Assembly (NCBI GenBank): GCA_026225945.1
Contig: JAMJFZ010001868.1
Coordinates: 6,540,001-6,604,000 of the forward strand
DNA: 64,000 bases
Direction of reading: 5' to 3'
Source: Cricetomys ansorgei
Taxonomy: Eukaryota; Chordata; Mammalia; Rodentia; Nesomyidae
Below, in pieces: positions 63,973 through 64,000 of the stretch. A model generated the notes under the pieces. The model made no database searches, was not told the origin of the DNA, and saw only the letters and a program-made list of their open reading frames with translations. Each line of letters opens with the position of its first letter. The stretch's first letter is position 1. The position numbers were made by a program, and so were the translations under genes.

Positions 63973-64000
63973 TCTCAGTTAATAGCTCTCAGTTAATAGC
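63973..64000 (+). repeat. 14-bp tandem duplication
   Basis: TCTCAGTTAATAGC occurs twice in a row and is cut by the window end; it may continue. Confidence 0.9.

Larger units (their letters stand above)
55454..64000 (-). other. Gabrg1 intron 1, 3' part (>8.5 kb)
   Basis: Ends TCATATAG before exon 2. I looked for an exon 1 ending in a signal-peptide-like coding sequence plus GT on the minus strand and found none, so the intron extends beyond 64000. Stretches with nothing recognised: 55630-56100, 56300-57015, 57700-59520, 60240-60890, 60960-63125. Of these, 56400-56715 and 61270-61620 look repeat-like but were not assigned. Confidence 0.85.

Overview
The window is from a muroid rodent nuclear genome. 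B1, B2/B3, B4 and ID-type SINEs, rodent L1 3' ends and one ERV solo LTR are scattered through AT-rich sequence, and two pieces resemble the older mammalian SINE MIR. Two residues of the predicted protein (His in RKLKHKTS, and NSISLPQ) differ from the mouse and rat versions as I remember them. A related muroid such as a cricetid therefore seems likelier than Mus or Rattus, but this rests on memory.

The only protein-coding gene I can support is Gabrg1, the gamma-1 subunit of the GABA-A receptor. It lies on the minus strand. Coding exons 2 to 9 of nine are present, at 55305-55453, 43522-43589, 32604-32824, 30898-30980, 28332-28469, 28028-28180, 25024-25235 and 10418-10687. Each has GT/AG boundaries. 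Exon lengths are 149, 68, 221, 83, 138, 153, 212 and 270 nt, and all phases match, giving 1294 nt with the stop. Exon 1 (signal peptide) and the promoter were not found and should lie beyond 64000. With the usual first exon the protein would be about 465 residues. No frameshift or premature stop was seen.

Layout: 1-10417 is 3' UTR and downstream DNA with a 1.3-kb solo LTR. 10418-10687 is the last exon. 10688-25023 is intron 8 (14.3 kb), whose 3' end is a ~300-nt polypyrimidine (TTC)n tract. 25024-32824 holds exons 8 to 4 in a compact cluster. 32825-55304 contains introns 3 and 2 around the small exon 3. 55454-64000 is part of intron 1.

The points most worth checking are at the gene/repeat interface. 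A GAA.TTC repeat with 39 uninterrupted triplets sits 31 nt from the exon 9 acceptor, next to an in-frame alternative AG. An antisense L1 tail ends within a few bases of the exon 8 donor. Other observations include an inverted (twin-primed) L1, a solo LTR with a perfect 6-bp duplication, an AT-rich 19-bp inverted repeat, and a pair of ~0.7-1 kb dispersed repeats I cannot name. I saw no wholly new gene system. Most short open frames in the window are repeats or chance.
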